Source: Molanna angustata
Lineage: Eukaryota > Arthropoda > Insecta > Trichoptera > Molannidae
DNA: 64,000 nt
Reading direction: 5' to 3'
NCBI GenBank assembly: GCA_963576475.1
Contig: OY754979.1
Coordinates: 34,385,778 to 34,449,777, forward strand
Positions within the stretch are counted from its first letter, which is position 1. Each line of letters opens with the position of its first letter. Both the position numbers and the translations under genes were made by a program. Under the pieces are notes generated by a model that saw only the letters and a program-made list of their open reading frames with translations, made no database searches and was not told where the DNA came from. Shown one piece after another: positions 21,518 through 34,900 of the stretch.

Positions 21518-22112
21518 AGGGGGGGGGGGGGGGGGACTGCTGCCAAATCGTTTTGAAAAAAATAATTTAGTTAGTTTGGGTATTAATAATGAAAAATATA
21601 CCTTATTTTTTTGATAATGTTCTGTATCAATTCTTGTAGAAAAATAATGGCACACCCCGATTTTCAACGTTTATCTTATATTTTTAATAAACTATAAGGT
21701 GTAGTTCAATATGTTTTTTTTTAATTAACGACAAAAATATCTAGAAAAATATGATGTGACGTTGCATTAATGCTTCAGGTTTAGTAAATAAACCTAAAAA
21801 ACATTTACCTATATTCCATTCTGCGCCATTGCGAAATAAATGTTTTTTGGTTTATTTACTTAAACTGATGCATTAATGCAACGTCACATCATATTCTTCC
21901 AGATATTTTATTCTTCTTTAATTTATAAAAAATATATTGCTCTATACCTTATAGTTTTTAAGAAATTTAAGATAAATGTCCAAAATAGGGGTAAACTTAT
22001 TATTTTTCTACAAGAATATATATTATACAGAACATAGTTGAAAAGTTAAGGTATATTTTTATTTATTAAAATGAAAATTGAAAAAATAGGTACGTAGGCA
22101 ACAGTCGCCCTC
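21518..22112. mobile_element. TTAA-flanked foldback element with poly-G tract
   Basis: TTAA at 21514-21517 and 22113-22116 flanks termini AGGGGG...GACTGCTGCC and the near complement GGCAACAGTCGCCCTC. Long imperfect arms continue inwards; the inner arms are clearest at ATATGATGTGACGTTGCATT (about 21750) and its complement (about 21890). A run of 17 G begins at 21519. TTAA duplication with a CCCT/AGGG terminus suggests piggyBac-type mobilisation; no transposase is encoded. Confidence 0.8.
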
Positions 22113-22329
22113 TTAACTAATTATAACAATAACAGAATGATGTTCTGAATAAAAAACATATGCAGTGTATGATGTCAAATAAAAAATGTTGAGTTTTTAA
22201 TGGTTTTAACTTAACTTTACTATTTACAATATTCAGTTTATTTCTCATTGACTGACAGTTTTAAATTAACTCTAATGAAGGGAAAATAATATACAAATTG
22301 TTTGACTGTTTTTCAAATAAATATACTTC

Positions 22330-22420
22330 AAAAAACATGAAGTCAATAAATGTCTTATGTCATGTCTATCGTTGTAACTTATTTTCTATGCTACGTCATG
22401 ACATAAGACAATATTTTTGG
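22330..22420. repeat. Short inverted repeat
   Basis: TGTCTTATGTCATG (22350) and CATGACATAAGACA (22397) form a hairpin about 60 bases long, just downstream of the eya stop on its transcribed strand. It may be a small foldback element; function unknown. Confidence 0.5.
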
Positions 22421-22729
22421 TGTCTTTAAAATGGACTTCAAGCTGCTTAAAAACGATAATTAAAAATTAAATTCGAATAACATTTAAGGCGAATCAAGTT
22501 TTTTTCTACATAATTCACTTAAAAATGCCAATTTGACTTTAATATCCAACCATAAACAGACCACTGGGATACAAAATGACTGAATAATTAAAAATAATTA
22601 CTTTTTACATGTTTAAAATATTGCACACCATCCTTCAGTAAAGATTTTTACAATGACAATTATCGTCATTGTAACGAAACTAAACCACGTACAAGATATT
22701 AATATAATGATATTGCCGATGAAAGCAGA

Positions 22730-22911
22730 TCATAAAAAGCCCATATCCAAGGCATTGTATAGGGCCGCCATGTCAGAGTGTCCCGATATTCTCCAGAAGG
22801 GATAGTTCTTGGCTTTAGCGGCAGTCTCTTCTTCGTTGCCATCTCCAACAACAACATAAGTGCATCGTTCGCCAAATTTCTGCTTTATCTTCTCAAAACA
22901 AGTATCTTTTC
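22730..22911 (-). CDS. eya: eya terminal coding exon
   Basis: Acceptor TTGTTTTTCAG at 22912; the frame enters mid-codon as G-K-D-T-C-F-E-K-I. Encodes [20 protein letters not shown] (acidic HAD motif GDGNEEE) and [20 protein letters not shown], ending GFL then stop, as in insect Eya. The ATG upstream of the acceptor is intronic. No single polyadenylation signal can be chosen in the AT-rich DNA beyond. Confidence 0.96.
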
Positions 22912-25900
22912 CTGAAAAACAAACCATTATTTGAATATTATATTAAATTCATTCATTTATAGTTATTAAATTTGTTGTCAACCATTTTTAATTACTATTT
23001 CATATTTTCTACAGATAATTCATACTGTCTATTTCTGTTTTTACACACATTAATCTAAGTGAGTTTTTTTATTGTATGTAGGTACCTATACTTGATTTAT
23101 ATGCTAAAAAAATACAATTTCTCACATCTAGTATAGCAAAAAAATAATAACTTACATTACGTGGCTTATATAAAAACAAAAAAATAATATCTATCAAAAA
23201 ACAAAAGAAACACACAATATATTATAAGAACTTTTCCTTTATGTATTCGACACTTCCTTCACACATTCTGGCAAATCATTATGTAAAATTGTGCTTTTTT
23301 TACATTTCATATTCATCTTACATATTATATGTAGATAAAAACAATTTTCACTCTCTGTTTTATAAAAATTATGTAAGTACATACCTACATAGATAATGTT
23401 ATTTTTTCTCCCACATTTTTATAAAGACTTGTTTTTTACTACACCTTTTCTACCAATTTCTAACACTAAGTTCTACCAAATCCAAAAATGATAATATTAG
23501 GTACTTATATAATCGGAATCAAAGAATAAGATACTACCTATCTATTTTTAAATGCAATGGTGGGCACATAATATGATATTTTGAAGAACAATTAAGTACT
23601 TACCAGTTTTGGTTGCTGAATAAATATTTTCAACTGCGAAGACTCCGCCTAAACCAAATAACAGAACCTTAGCAATGGCAGGAACCAACTGCGTTGTTGT
23701 TACCAATACATTCACACAGTTCTCTCTGAAATCAATTGAAATAAATACTTATTATTTGTTTTCATGAATTAAACTTAAGTAATGTATTTTGACAAATTGT
23801 AATTTGGTACAAATTTATTTTGTTTTAACCACTATGAATACAGTGTCTAACCAGTTTTCGGAGCTGACCGCTCCCTCTTCAGGACAGACTTGTACTAAAT
23901 TATTATTAAAAAATGAACGAACGTGTGCTATATTATGGTGTGGATGGTAACGCACGCGTTCTTTCATTTTTTAATAATAATTTAGTACAAGTCTGTCCTG
24001 AGGAGGGAGCGGTCAGCTCCGAATACTATAGTTAGACACTAAGGCTGTGTTTCTCGAACAAAGACTAAAATAAAAGTATAGTTAAAAAACTTTGATTTCA
24101 TAAAATTGTTCAAAACTTTTAGTGTTTCATTGAAATCTAATGTCGTCAAACGACGCATTTTTGAACAATTTCATGAAATCAAAGTATTTTAACCATACTA
24201 TTACCATTACTTTTGCTGAAACAACCCTGGCTAAGTATTCATAGTGATTAAAACAAAATAAATTTGTACCAAATTTCAATTTGTGAATATATTTAAAATG
24301 TGCCACAAAGTTATAGCAACGTATGAAGAAAATGTTATTTTAATTTAGTTAAAACAGAATAATTAATCTAAAATGAATTACTAACCTAGAGTTGATTAGA
24401 TTTAAACATTTGCTGGAGAGTGTCAACCAGTTGTCTGTTGCTGCTTCAATCTCAGCCCTCAACTGTAGCCATTGATCTCTCTTTGTTGGACCCAACAATC
24501 CTCCAACACTGCAAACAAAAACATTATACCTACATTTAATAGACATAAAAATACGAGCCAATGACTGGTCAATAGTGCTGATAATATGTCACCACTCCAG
24601 GGTACGTTAGATACTAAACTAAGTTCTCTCTCAGCTCCACTTTTTATGTTTTCTGTCTTGAAGACTAATAGATAACATCTTCCTCTGAATTGCTCATAGA
24701 CTAGGGGTCGTATTACAAGAGTTATTCGAGAATAATGTAAGAAAAAGGTAAGGTCCCGTACTGAGAGAATACTGCTTACAAAACCTCAACTTTATCTTAC
24801 ATTATTCTTTAATAACTCTCGTAATACGACCGTATTATTATGCCTAAATGCTATTTAAATCTAGAACAGCCAGTCTATTCTGCATAAACATGTGTGGTTT
24901 ACGCTCGTTAACGTAATGTATTGTATGTATGTTTTTGGTATTTTGTACCTACTTTACACCAAAGATCAGTGTTGGTGTATCGACTCGCAGCACTACATTC
25001 AAAAACTGTTGCAATGGAATGTGCAATCACGAGTACATGGAATAAATTAAAAACCTGATAATCTCGTCTCTCTCATTGAATTTCATTTATCTATGAGGAA
25101 TAAAAAATTACTTGATTTATGAAGTCTGTGAATACAATTATATGTATAACAATTTGCATACTATCAGGAGCAAAGCATATAATAAGAAGTTTAAAATATC
25201 TCCTTGGTGTAGGCAATTGATATTGCAATTATTTATAATACTTGGTTTTATATTTTTCGCTAACGATAGTAAATAAACCAATATCAACCTTTTTACATAC
25301 ATATCCCACAATGTGAGATAACCAGCGACAGGTGTGCGGGTGTGCATTTCCTTATAAATGTGTGGGTTTTCGATTAGGTACCCTGCTCCTACGGGTACCC
25401 TGCTCCTAGGTGTATGTTCTTTTACAAAACAATTTTCAAGGATAATAATAATAATAAATTGGGATAATTTTTAAAGCGCCGTTTTTGTGATAACCTTACC
25501 TCAAGGGCGCTTTGAATATAACTATTACAGGTTTTTGTAAGACTCGCGGAAGAAGTGAGAAGGATAGGTTAAGAAGTTCGAAATTCAATTTATAATATAT
25601 TTAGATACACTTTTCTACAAAAATATAAAAATGCATTTAACAAATAGTCGACTTATTGACTAGAGGCAATTTCTTCCAGTCAACCTACTTACTGGTAGAT
25701 ACTTTCTAGAAAACAAAGAAAGTGATGCTAAAATGGTGACCCCGACTTGATCGTTTCTACACAATTACATATCACCTACGTATATTAATTATAGTCAACG
25801 TTACACTTATTCATATAATTGTCCAACTGTCGATTCGTTCATGAGAATTCAATTCTCTGAATGAATCGACATTATTAAGCCAAGATGCGTGTACGAAGGA

Positions 25901-28900
25901 AAATTTTGTATGGCGTAGTGGACTTTTTGCATGCTAATAACACCAACGAGTTTTGTGTGTGTGTGTCTGTGTGTCCCCCCCCCCCTTATAACTTTTGATC
26001 CGCTCAATTTACAGAGCCCAAAATTTCAGAATATATAAACAATTAAAAAAAAAAAACTTTTATACTCAGAATTTTGAATTTTTGTTTCAGTCAGGGGTTA
26101 TCAACTTTTGAAATTTTGGTTTATTTTTCCATATATCTCAGAAACCATAAAAGCTAGAACGCTGAAAATTGGTATAAACATAGAAAAATACAAAATCTCA
26201 AATCAGTTTTTTCAAAAAATTTCCAGGGTTTCTCAAACATTTTTTATTAAGAAAAATATTAAGAGTTTAACTGCCTATATTTCCAAATATTTTAAATGGG
26301 GTTGCAAAACTTAAATTCTAAAAAAATATATGATATAAAACATTACAGTAAATAATTATTGAAGTTCACTGTTTAAGCCACTGTTTAAAATGATTTAGGA
26401 AGATAAGTTAACCTTTATGTTGCTTCAATGAAGATGGCAAGCTATTATAAACTTTTGGAGCAACGAAAGGTTAAAATCTTTGGGAAAATCTAGTTTTGTA
26501 TATGGGAAGTCTAAATTGATTTCCCAACCTCACGCTTACTCTGCAATCATTAAATGATGCTTGTACAAATGCTGGTGGTTTTTGTATTATGAATTTTGTG
26601 CACTGCAATATATACAGTTTACGAATCCACTCAGCTGGAATAATTCATCACCCTTTTTATATATCGATTTAATAATTTTCTTTTGGAGCCTACCCAAGAA
26701 AATTATGTGACTGTCAGAAGCTCCTCCACAAGCAATCATTCCATATGTGAATAAAGATTAAGTTAGACTATAGTAAACCATACGAACAGTGTTCACCAAT
26801 CTTCTGTATATAAACATTTGGCTTCTCGGTCTTTTGGTCAAATTAATAATAATAATTGTTTATTATTAATAATTTCTGTTTCATTCATTCGTCCTTTTCC
26901 TCATGACTGAGGATAGCGGCTGCAGTCGCCACACGTATGGCCCGCCTCCATGCCAATCTGTTTTGGGCTGAACGCAGAGCACCAGTCACCGAAGACCCCA
27001 TTGTGGACTTAACCAAATCGCTCCATCTGGTCGGTGAGCGACCACGAGATCTCCGTCCCTCCACGCTGCCCATCACAACAAGCTTCTCGAGGCAGTCTGG
27101 TTTTCTTCTGGCAATGTGTCCAAAGAATTGAAGGATACGTCTGTAACATATCGTCGACAGACGATCTTCAATCCTTAGCTCGTCTAAAATTGACACATTC
27201 GTTCTTCTGGCTGTCCATAGGATGTGCAACATACGCCTCCAGCACCACATTTCGAAAGCATCGATCCTCTTTCGCTCTGTCTTGTCTTGTCTTGTATACC
27301 TACCAATAATTTATCACATTCATACAAAAAAGGTTTTAATTAGTAGGTATTGTACCTGTTTCTGTAGTTATTGTATATCTCCTTAATTCTTCTATATCTG
27401 AATGACAGTTTCCTCATCCAGTCTACACCCCCCCTGACTCCCTGCGTGGAGCAGAGGGTCTGTCCAGCGGGTCCCTGCAGCACTCCCCCCGTACCCCCCA
27501 GCCCCGGCACTGGCACACCACCACCCACACCCACACCAGTCAGACATCCAGCTGAGAAGCCGTCACCCTGGAAGTTGTATGTGCTGAGATCTTGGCCGTT
27601 GTCGTCTGCTGACACAGCATCCACGTGCTCCTGATCACATTCCTATCACATACCATTCAAGACAATTTTAAAATTACATAAATCACTACAGGACTTCATA
27701 ATAGATAATCTTGACTTAATCTTAAAAAAATATAAATCAGTAGGTACCTACTCGATCATAATCTAATCTTAATTTCCGTTCAACCAGAAGTATTGTTAGG
27801 AATTCAGTATTAACTGTATAAGTTTAAAAAAGGTGAACAAGGTAATGGTGAGAAAGATGTCAGAGTGATGTCAGAATGAAAGGAGTCGGATTTGTCTGTG
27901 GTTGGTGATATATATTATAGTGGTGTTGTTTTTTTTTTTTTTGTATTCATGGTGAAAAAAAAGGTGTTAAACATTAAAAAGGCGATTATTTAATAGTATG
28001 AAATTGTTATTTTTTTTTGTAAAAATCAATATAACTTAGTTATCAATTATTTTATTTAAAAATAAATAATTAATTTCAATATAAAAGATTTCTAGAGTGA
28101 ATAAACGATTCCTTGCACCCTGCGCAAGTGGCGATTTTATTGGCATATGAAAATTTCTTACAACTAACAAGTAGCCCAGAGAAGCAATATTTTCGTGAGA
28201 AACTAATTTAAATAAATTTCTCCTCTGCTGGGGATCGAGCCCAGGACACCTGAACAGCATAGGTAATCTATAATCTTTTAACCTCATGCTGTAAGAAAAA
28301 AATAATTTCACGTTGCTTGAGTTGGTTGGAAGAGTTTTCTTTATGGCAACTAACCTACCTTTGTGCACATTGTTCATTGTTATATATACATAAATACCAA
28401 CTTAAAAATAAAAAAAAATAATTACCTCAATATCATTGAAGAAGAAATGTGTGTCTGCCAAACTAAAGATCATCTCCTCCATTCTAAAACCTAGTTGTAT
28501 GTACTGTTGTGCATCCTGGAATAACAGATTATAACAATTTAACTTTTTCATTTAACACTTTTAATACAAAATCATGTAACGCCATTTCATGATAGCATTC
28601 ATATATTTTTTAAACATTTTTTATCTATCGAACTCAACTGACGAAAATCAGTAAGTACATAGGTACCTACTTCGAAGAAAACAAAGAAAGTGGTGCTGAA
28701 ATGGTGACCCCGACGTGATCATCACTACGCAATTACGTAACAACTACTAAATGCAATAGAATTCAAAATTCCATTTATTCACATAAATGTATTTATTATA
28801 CAAATACTTACCTATATTAATACGAGTACACCGGTTATTTTGCTGATTTAAAGTAAAGTCTTGTAAACCACTATTTTATCACATTCATACAACAAAAGAT

Positions 28901-31900
28901 TTGTTGGAAAAGTATAAAACTGACCTTATTATATCTAGCAGCAAATCCCCCAGTAAGCAACGTGTGAAATATAATGATAGTCTCGTCCAGATCCCAAATA
29001 AATACTCTGTCCAGAGCTGGTTCTGTACTTATTTGTGTTGAGGGTGAAGCAGCTGTTTGTCTTCTACCACGTCCTCTGCTCATCTTGGTAGCCGTCTGTT
29101 GGCCTTCCCTGAAAACAAACAATGCGGAGATTTAATGAGATGTGCCTTTTTGGGATATTGTCTCAGATGATATAATAATTCAGAATATTGATACTAACCC
29201 TGAACCACCGCTGCATCTTCTACTGGATTCACTTTTGACTGGTGATAGGGGACTTGTGTCACCCATGGACAAAAGACCTGATGATGGGGATTCTGAAAAC
29301 AATGACAAAAAAAAATAAAAATTATAGGTAGGTAGTATAATGACGTTTCACCAAAAATTAATAGTCAGTAGTTCAAACTGAACCCGTGGAAACAATAATT
29401 GTTCAACATAGTGGTTGAGAAGTGAAATGGTTTAGCCCCGGAACTAGTTTGACTCACCGGATATAAACTCTTTTAAAACTTATATTACTCTCTGTATATA
29501 ACAAGGCAAGGCAATAATGAATGAGTGATTGTTGTTAGTGGTGTTGCTAATCCTAACTGACAGTTATTGGTTGATACAATAGACAGTGTACAGCATAACT
29601 ATAGCTGCATGTCTGATAATAACTTAACCTACAACAGAAGGAATCAATGCAGATGCTGTCGTCCAGGAAAAAAACATTTTTATTGAAAATATACATATTA
29701 TGTATCAATACACAAACTGATTTTCAATCAATTTACAAGAAAACCACAAAATTGACTTCGTTTGAGTCCAATTACTTAGGTCTACTTGATATTTACTTTT
29801 GAAGTGAAAATTAATCTTTATTTCAAGTATGGAGAAGACTTACCTGGTAACGCTGATGTGAGATGATATGCTGCACTTCCCGCAGAACTGGGTGGACTGA
29901 GAGCATATGGAGGATAAGGTTGGTAATATGGAGAATAACTGGCGCCAGCTGGTGGAGACACACCTTCAGAGTACATTGGATAGTTGCAGTAATCCTAAAC
30001 ATGACATACAATCACTTATTAATCATCTAATATAGATATCATTTGAGATTTATACGGATCAACTAGAAATTTAGCAGACTGATGTTTACTGACAACACTT
30101 AGCAAAAACAACAACAGATATTATTTTCCCGAAATGGCAATATTATCTGAAGTTATGGGACCTTTAGATAATAATAATAAAAATTGGGGATTCCCGTGTT
30201 GTACAGGTATATTTTTACTTTCATACGAATCTTAATAAATACTCCATCTTGTATAACTTTATTATTTTTCCTTGGATTAATTACAGTTGAAACTAATTAC
30301 AGAATAAAACTGCTTCATTTTCTTATCGTGGATATATGTAGGTATATTGGATATTTTGATATTTACATATTATAAATATCTGATTATTTCAAACCCTGTC
30401 AGCAATAGAGTTATTTCGCAGTAGCATGGCAGTTGACATGTAGGTACCTATCCGTTGAGAGATCTTCTTTGCTTTGCTTGAAAATTACTATTGCCTTTTT
30501 AAATATCTAGATATCGGTCCATGCATATCGGTAAATTGTTTACCAATATGGATAGTCTGTTTTCCTACTATCAATTCATCAATAATGTGAACTCAACAAC
30601 TCACCTGATGCATGGATGTTCCAGAGAATGTCGGTTGGAAAGGGGAGGAATATGCAGCTGGGTAAGGGGGACAGTAACTCCCCCCGCCTCCTCCACTGCC
30701 TCCACTACCACCACCATACCCAACGTACGAAGGAGCTGCTTTACAAGACGATCTAAAAACAAACATATTTATTGATTAAATGATGTATGTAAATAACCTT
30801 ATATTAGGTACCTTCTTCTTATACATATCTATAATGTCGTATATTGGAAGTGGATGGGTACAAAAACCCCAAAAAGAGACGAATATAAGTATTTAGAAGA
30901 GGCTTATCATCCAGCAGTAGGTAGGTATAGAGAGATAGCTGAAGGAAGAAGAAGTAATATAGAAAATACTTATATTTACCTATTATTTATAGCATCAGCA
31001 TTTATGATTAGTTTAGGGGTCGTATTACAAGAGTTATTCGAGAATAATGTAAGAAAAAGGTAAGGTCCCGTACTGAGAGAATACTGCTTACAAAACCTCA
31101 ACTTTATCTTACATTATTCTTTAAAAACTCTCGTAATACGACCGTAGGGAATGTACGATGTACGTATATTAATATGTATTTGTCACAAGGACTTAATATT
31201 CGAATATTTTTATTATTGCATATGCGCAAACATTGGATTTTTTTCCCTGTCGGGAGTCAAAGATATTTTTTAACAGATTTTTAATTATCTCAATAGAGAT
31301 CTCCTACAATTAATATTCCAACTTCGTCTCTATTGAGATAATTAAAAATCTGTTAAAAAATATCTTTGACTCCCGACAGGGAAAAAAATCCAATGTTTGC
31401 GCATATGCAATAATAAAAATATTCGATTACTTACACATTGGTACAAGTAGGTAAATAAGACAAAAATGACCTTATAAGTCTGGCGCAATTCAGGGGTGAC
31501 TTCTATGCGAAAAATGCATTTGTCACCTCAGGTATAAGAATTGTTGCTCTCATTATTTACAAAAAACCAATTCTCTCAATAGATGGCGTTACAACAAAAA
31601 ATAATAAAATTGTTGTTCATAATTTCACACATAGATGGCTGTAGTAAAAATTCCTTATTTTCAAGCGAAAAGAATTTCAGTATTACAATATATAGAACTT
31701 TCAATATTGAATTGATAGGGATCTCATTAAAAAAGGCATAATTGGTGAACGTTGCGCAAGCGCATAAACTGATCACGTAAACCAGCCGATGACAGGTCGT
31801 AAGCCCTGTAGGTGCCTTGATTTCCCGATTCTCCTACAATAAATATTCCAACTTCGTCTCTATTGAGATAATTAAAAATCTGTTAAAAAATGACTTAATA

Positions 31901-34900
31901 TTCATTATTTTTTTAAAGAATAAAATATAAGTTAGGTAGTTACCTGGAAGCTGTGGTAGCAGTGTAGGCAGAATATGGTGACTGTCCATAGAATGGTGAT
32001 GTTGAGTTCATATGATAGGCACTGCCTGCACCTGGTGAGTATTGCTGCATACTGTAACAATACAACATGAATGATGATGTTGAGTTACTAACTGTTCTTC
32101 CACCACCACCACACGTTCTGCTTATGGGGACTAATAACGGCCTTTTGCAAAACTCAAGAACATGGTTAAATATTACATAATTGTGTTTTGGGTATGCCTG
32201 CACTGGGACTGGTCTTTCGATTGACCCGACAACTTGTTTCTCCAAAAGGGAGCTAATCCCTCTCCTCTCCTCTTCCTTTTCCCCTCGCTTACCCTTCCCT
32301 AAATCCTAAACCCTCTTGCAATGTTATATGTAGGTTCAATAGTTTTTTTGTTTTTTATTCACTCAAACATTTTATTCATAATAAGAACATTGTAATTGGC
32401 GCTATGAAAAATTGTAATTTTTATACTATTTTTAAATAAAACTTAAGCTGTAATTTTCATTCAAATAATAAAATAAAAAAAAATATACGAAGAATCCGGA
32501 GAACTCTAAAACCTTGCAGACACTGCACTTAATGTGCCAAAGAGAGCTAATCATGTGGAAACAACTGGTTCACTGTTCACTGATAGTGAAGATAATAGTG
32601 CACCGAATTTAAGACAGAAAGTCTTGAAAACCCTAAAGTTGATCTTCAACTTGAATTACCTACTATACCTATTAGGTATGTAAAAATAAGATATTCTTAT
32701 CTATTGTTGGCCCAGAACAGGCTTTGCCCATGGTGAGGTAATATGTTCCATTGTACTGTTTTTATATAAATATTGATTCGGTTTGTTTATTGTTTATGGA
32801 AACAAAGAGAAAATAATACTAGTCGCCCATAATATGATGGATAGCGGAATAATTTCTAATACGACTGGTCGCGTGTAGCAATTAGAAGTGGGTTATTCTA
32901 ATCCTTCAGTTGATAATGAAGGGGAATATTGAGAGACGTAAGGGGTCAGCAGGAAGCAGGCTCCTGGCTCCGAGATATTCGGGAACAAGATGTGCGGAGG
33001 ACCTGTTCCACACCGAACGTGACAGGGAGAGTTTCTCCTGAGCGATCCGACAAGACACATGAAGAAGAAGTAGACGGTTGGTTGACAGGTACCTACGACA
33101 TAAATCAACCTAGTATCATTTCTGACATTATTATTTATTGTTCAAATGTCGAGGGGTGAAAGGCTATTTGTTTCAAGCGACATTTTATAACTTTACATAT
33201 TTTAAACTGGATAAGGTCAATATTTCTCTAAAAAATATCCTAATATATTGGTATAATTTTCAATAAAATTACATCCTTTCAAAGATATATGTCAATATCG
33301 CAAATATGTCGCCTTTCACCCCTCGGGTGATGTTGTATGACCTGCACTGATTTTTTTTTTGTTAATATTAACAAAATTAAATGTTTAAACTAACCGAACT
33401 ATAGTGACTACATACAAAACATTTGGTTTTGTGCAGCTAAATGTTTTGTGCAACTAAGGCAACGGATATACCTACGGGAATGGAGGAGACTCCTTGATTC
33501 AGCCAAGGCCCACCCGGAGCTGTCGAGCTTATGATGATGATGAAATGTTTTGTGCACACAGCCAAACAGTACAGTCATAAATAGATAAACAATAATTAGG
33601 TACTGATAACAAAGGTTTGGCTAAAACGCAGGTAGCCAGTTCGGTTGTCATAATATTTTTTTCGGTGTGTTAGATAACTGCATATAAAAAATATATGGTC
33701 TCCAGTCTCTTTAATTGAATTTCAAAGAAACTTTCTTTAACATTTTTTTGACGCGTGACATAACAGCAATGTCCCTATTAACTAAGAGTGGAAGCAGTAG
33801 CGGAATTTATAGAAGCCGAAAATTTTGGCTTGCCTATGAATATTATATATGTTAAGAAATTCAAGTCCTAATATTTTTTGTCTGTTTTATTCAAACCATA
33901 ATACAAGAATAAAAATTGAACCGTATTTAGATACGATGCTTGACAGGGTCACAAATATAAATATTATTTTGACATGTGATTTTAAAATATTTGCATGGCC
34001 ACTCAAATAAACAAAGATGTTAAAAAAACATTAAATTTTCGACATTTCACAATTTTCTTTTAGGGTTTGCCTAGTTCGAAGGTTCTAGGCACGCCTCTGA
34101 GTGGAAGCACTATCCTAAGTTGGTGCCTTACAGAAAGATAAATAAATACAGGTACCAACATGACAAAAATATTTATTGGACTCTGCTCTAAGTATGAGTA
34201 GCCAAGATGGATAGGTACCAAGTGTGGTCTGTCTCTCTCACTCACCTGTGATAGTAATTGTAGGCCGTTGAGGTGTCAATGGGCGGTCCTTGATGGTGGT
34301 CGGCGTGTGTCAGTGGTGAGGAGGACACTCCCGCTCCACCGCCAGATGACACTCCCACTCCCACACCACCGCAGTACACCAGCGGGGTCACCTCCTCGCC
34401 TCCACCACCGCCTCCCCCTCCACCACCACCGGGACTGCGCACCTCACTCTTTACACCGCAGCCTCCACCTAAAGGTTGACATTAACAGGTATATAATTAT
34501 TAGATACCTTTATTTATCATATCTAAAAATAACATTTTCGCTATTAAGGGGACATCATATAAACCAAAACACCCTAAATTGAAATCAAATTTGTCAAATA
34601 TGTTGAAATGTGTGTTCCTTAAAAAATACCACTATCTCTAGTGGACTTTCCTCATATAATTTTAAAATGCAGCAGGAAATCCCCTATAAACAAATATGGT
34701 TTATTACACCATTTATTTTAAATTACTGCATCTATGAGTCGTAGAGAAATAAATCTTTTATGTGCGTAAAATCAAAGTGCTTGACCGATAAAGTTTTTTC
34801 ATTTCAAATTAGTTGGTTCTTAATATGAAAAAAAAAACACTTTTTACGCACGCGATAGTTACCCTTACTAATACGTAACTTCATAGTGCATTAGACGGTT

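Larger units (their letters stand above)
23792..24284. repeat. Ribozyme-bearing palindrome in eya intron, split by a MITE
   Basis: Outer arms (TTTGGTACAAATTTATTTTG and complement) run 23792-23840 and 24236-24284. Inner arms 23841-23917 and 23965-24042 each contain a hammerhead-like motif, separated by a spacer of about 47 bases. A second hairpin element at 24044-24230 interrupts the right arm. The flank AAAATGTGCCACAAAGTTATAGC resembles the flank of the ribozyme palindrome at 59668, so this is probably a relic of a Penelope-like element duplicated head-to-head. Confidence 0.8.

Noticed and set aside
27371..27634. 87-codon + strand frame, Pro-rich
   Set aside because: Exact antisense of the eya exon at 27356-27642.
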